This document shows, piece by piece, positions 6,705 to 7,245 of a stretch of 7,245 nt of DNA. This DNA comes from Pseudomonadota bacterium (GTDB lineage: Bacteria > Pseudomonadota > Gammaproteobacteria > UBA1113). Below the pieces are notes generated by a model that searched no databases, had not been told where the DNA came from, and saw only the letters and a list, made by a program, of their open reading frames with translations. The stretch lies in NCBI GenBank assembly GCA_021782065.1, contig JAJXVQ010000057.1, forward strand, positions 1-7,245. The letters are read 5' to 3'. Positions within the stretch are counted from its first letter, which is position 1. The number at the start of each line of letters is the position of its first letter. The position numbers and the translations under genes are program-made.

Positions 6705-7090
6705 AAGTTAGGCGCTGGTTCGTGCATGGTGTTGAGCAGGGCAGTGGTACGCGATTACTTCACGGGCAAGGACTTTGTAAGAGCGGTAACCTATTTGACT
6801 TCAGGTTTTGTCTTTGGTTTAGGGGTGACGCCGGTTATAGGGGGGCATTTACTCGATTTCTTTTCATGGCGCAGACTTTGTTTTCTTATTGATTTGTAGT
6901 TTGGCATTGTTGTTCTGTGTGGTATGGCTATTGCCTGAGACGCATCACAAGATAGATCGCAGTACCTCATTCACAGGTTTTTGCCAGCAAACGTCTAAAA
7001 ACCTGGCACTGATGTTTAAAATGAAGGGTTTCCTGTACTGTCTAGTCGGTGGCATTGCCGCTTATGGCATTATTGGTAACAGCTCAGCCC
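6705..7090 (+). pseudogene. Internal fragment of a Bcr/CflA-type MFS drug efflux pump, frameshifted
   Basis: From 6705 the frame reads KLGAGSCMVLSRAVVRDYF, then TGKDFVRAVTYLTSG, then TPVIGGHLLDFFSWRRLCF. This carries the family features RA-x-x-RD, P-x-IGG-x-L and FSWR of Bcr/CflA subfamily pumps. The frame then hits TAG at 6897-6899, while the family-like sequence goes on in the next frame (LALLFCVVWLLPETHH and onward), so a one-base shift lies near 6882-6890. The second frame continues through IDRSTSFTGF and LVGGIAAYGIIG and stops at 7099-7101, with family likeness fading near 7085-7090. Intact pumps have about 400 residues and twelve membrane helices; this piece matches only the middle part (about helix 4 to 7). 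The N-terminal third and the whole C-terminal half are absent. It is a dead remnant. Confidence 0.75.
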
Positions 7091-7245
7091 CTATGCCATA
7101 ATTGAAAGAATAGATGTTTGCTTGCCCGAAAAATGGTTGTGCATCACTTCACACAAGAAGTTAAATGAGCTTTTTCCTTGCAGTTTACAGGTCGCTTGAA
7201 TAGATGCACTTCTGGCGACATATTCACTTCCATAATCAGAGCGCG
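7091..7245 (-). CDS. C-terminal end of a probable IS66-like transposase (runs off the right edge)
   Basis: On the minus strand a frame open from 7243 gives 50 residues, beginning RSDYGSEYVARSASIQ and continuing ATCKLQGKSSFNFL and CEVMHNHFSGKQ, and ends with TAG at 7093-7091. The pattern of a G-S-x-x-x-x-R stretch, then ATC-x-x-Q-G-x-x-x-F-x-FL, then a serine/leucine-rich end resembles the C-terminus of IS66-family transposases as remembered; this was not checked by search. Such elements normally carry a terminal inverted repeat some distance after the stop, but here the pump fragment begins almost at the stop codon. The element's own end may therefore be lost, and this may be a remnant rather than a live copy. 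The rest of the gene lies beyond the window. Confidence 0.45.
   Translation of the reverse strand, partial: RSDYGSEYVARSASIQATCKLQGKSSFNFLCEVMHNHFSGKQTSILSIMA

Noticed and set aside
6889..7101. Separate small membrane protein starting at TTG 6889
   Set aside because: Its sequence continues the Bcr/CflA-type pump likeness from the preceding frame, so it is the downstream part of one frameshifted fragment.

Overview
The window is dominated by one very large reading frame (1-6447, + strand). It is already open at the left edge, so its true start lies outside the window. About 800 bp of broken genes and repeats follow it. The sequence is mostly AT-rich. The large gene has the build of a secreted host-directed protein. 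The debris behind it resembles a gamma-class carbonic anhydrase, a Bcr/CflA-type MFS pump and, probably, an IS66-like transposase, together with a palindromic intergenic element. This suggests a gammaproteobacterium with a host-associated or intracellular life, such as the Legionella/Coxiella/Rickettsiella group. That placement is inference; no rRNA or housekeeping marker is present to test it.

The large protein (at least 2147 residues) reads in order as follows. Residues 1-333 are nine Sel1-like repeats of exactly 36 residues, encoded by near-identical 108-bp units of high GC. Residues 334-351 are three copies of a six-residue EVSNTS-type repeat. Residues 350-365 form a bipartite basic cluster that looks like a eukaryotic nuclear localisation signal (NLS). 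Residues 370 to about 1156 are a long, unrecognised, mostly helical region with a possible PD-(D/E)xK-like patch at 523-542. Residues 1157-1502 are two copies of a 173-residue repeat (A), and 1540-1948 are three copies of a 135-138-residue repeat (B). Both repeats are built from a smaller leucine-rich helical motif of about 40-45 residues that ends in a 'DVLLL' signature. A polar tail ends in acidic runs and a second bipartite basic cluster (2129-2146). No enzyme family can be assigned with confidence.

Downstream there is no intact gene. The stop of the large gene lies about 14 bp from the internal end of a carbonic anhydrase fragment on the minus strand (6462-6557). Next come a palindromic element (6593-6688), an internal fragment of a Bcr/CflA pump with a frameshift near 6885 (6705-7090, +), and the C-terminal 50 codons of a probable IS66-like transposase (7091-7245, -), which runs off the right edge. 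Each fragment abuts the next within a few to a few tens of bases. This looks like a rearrangement-prone site where the large gene arrived in or beside an older locus.

No tRNA, rRNA, CRISPR array or convincing terminator was seen. The promoter and ribosome binding site of the large gene are outside the window.
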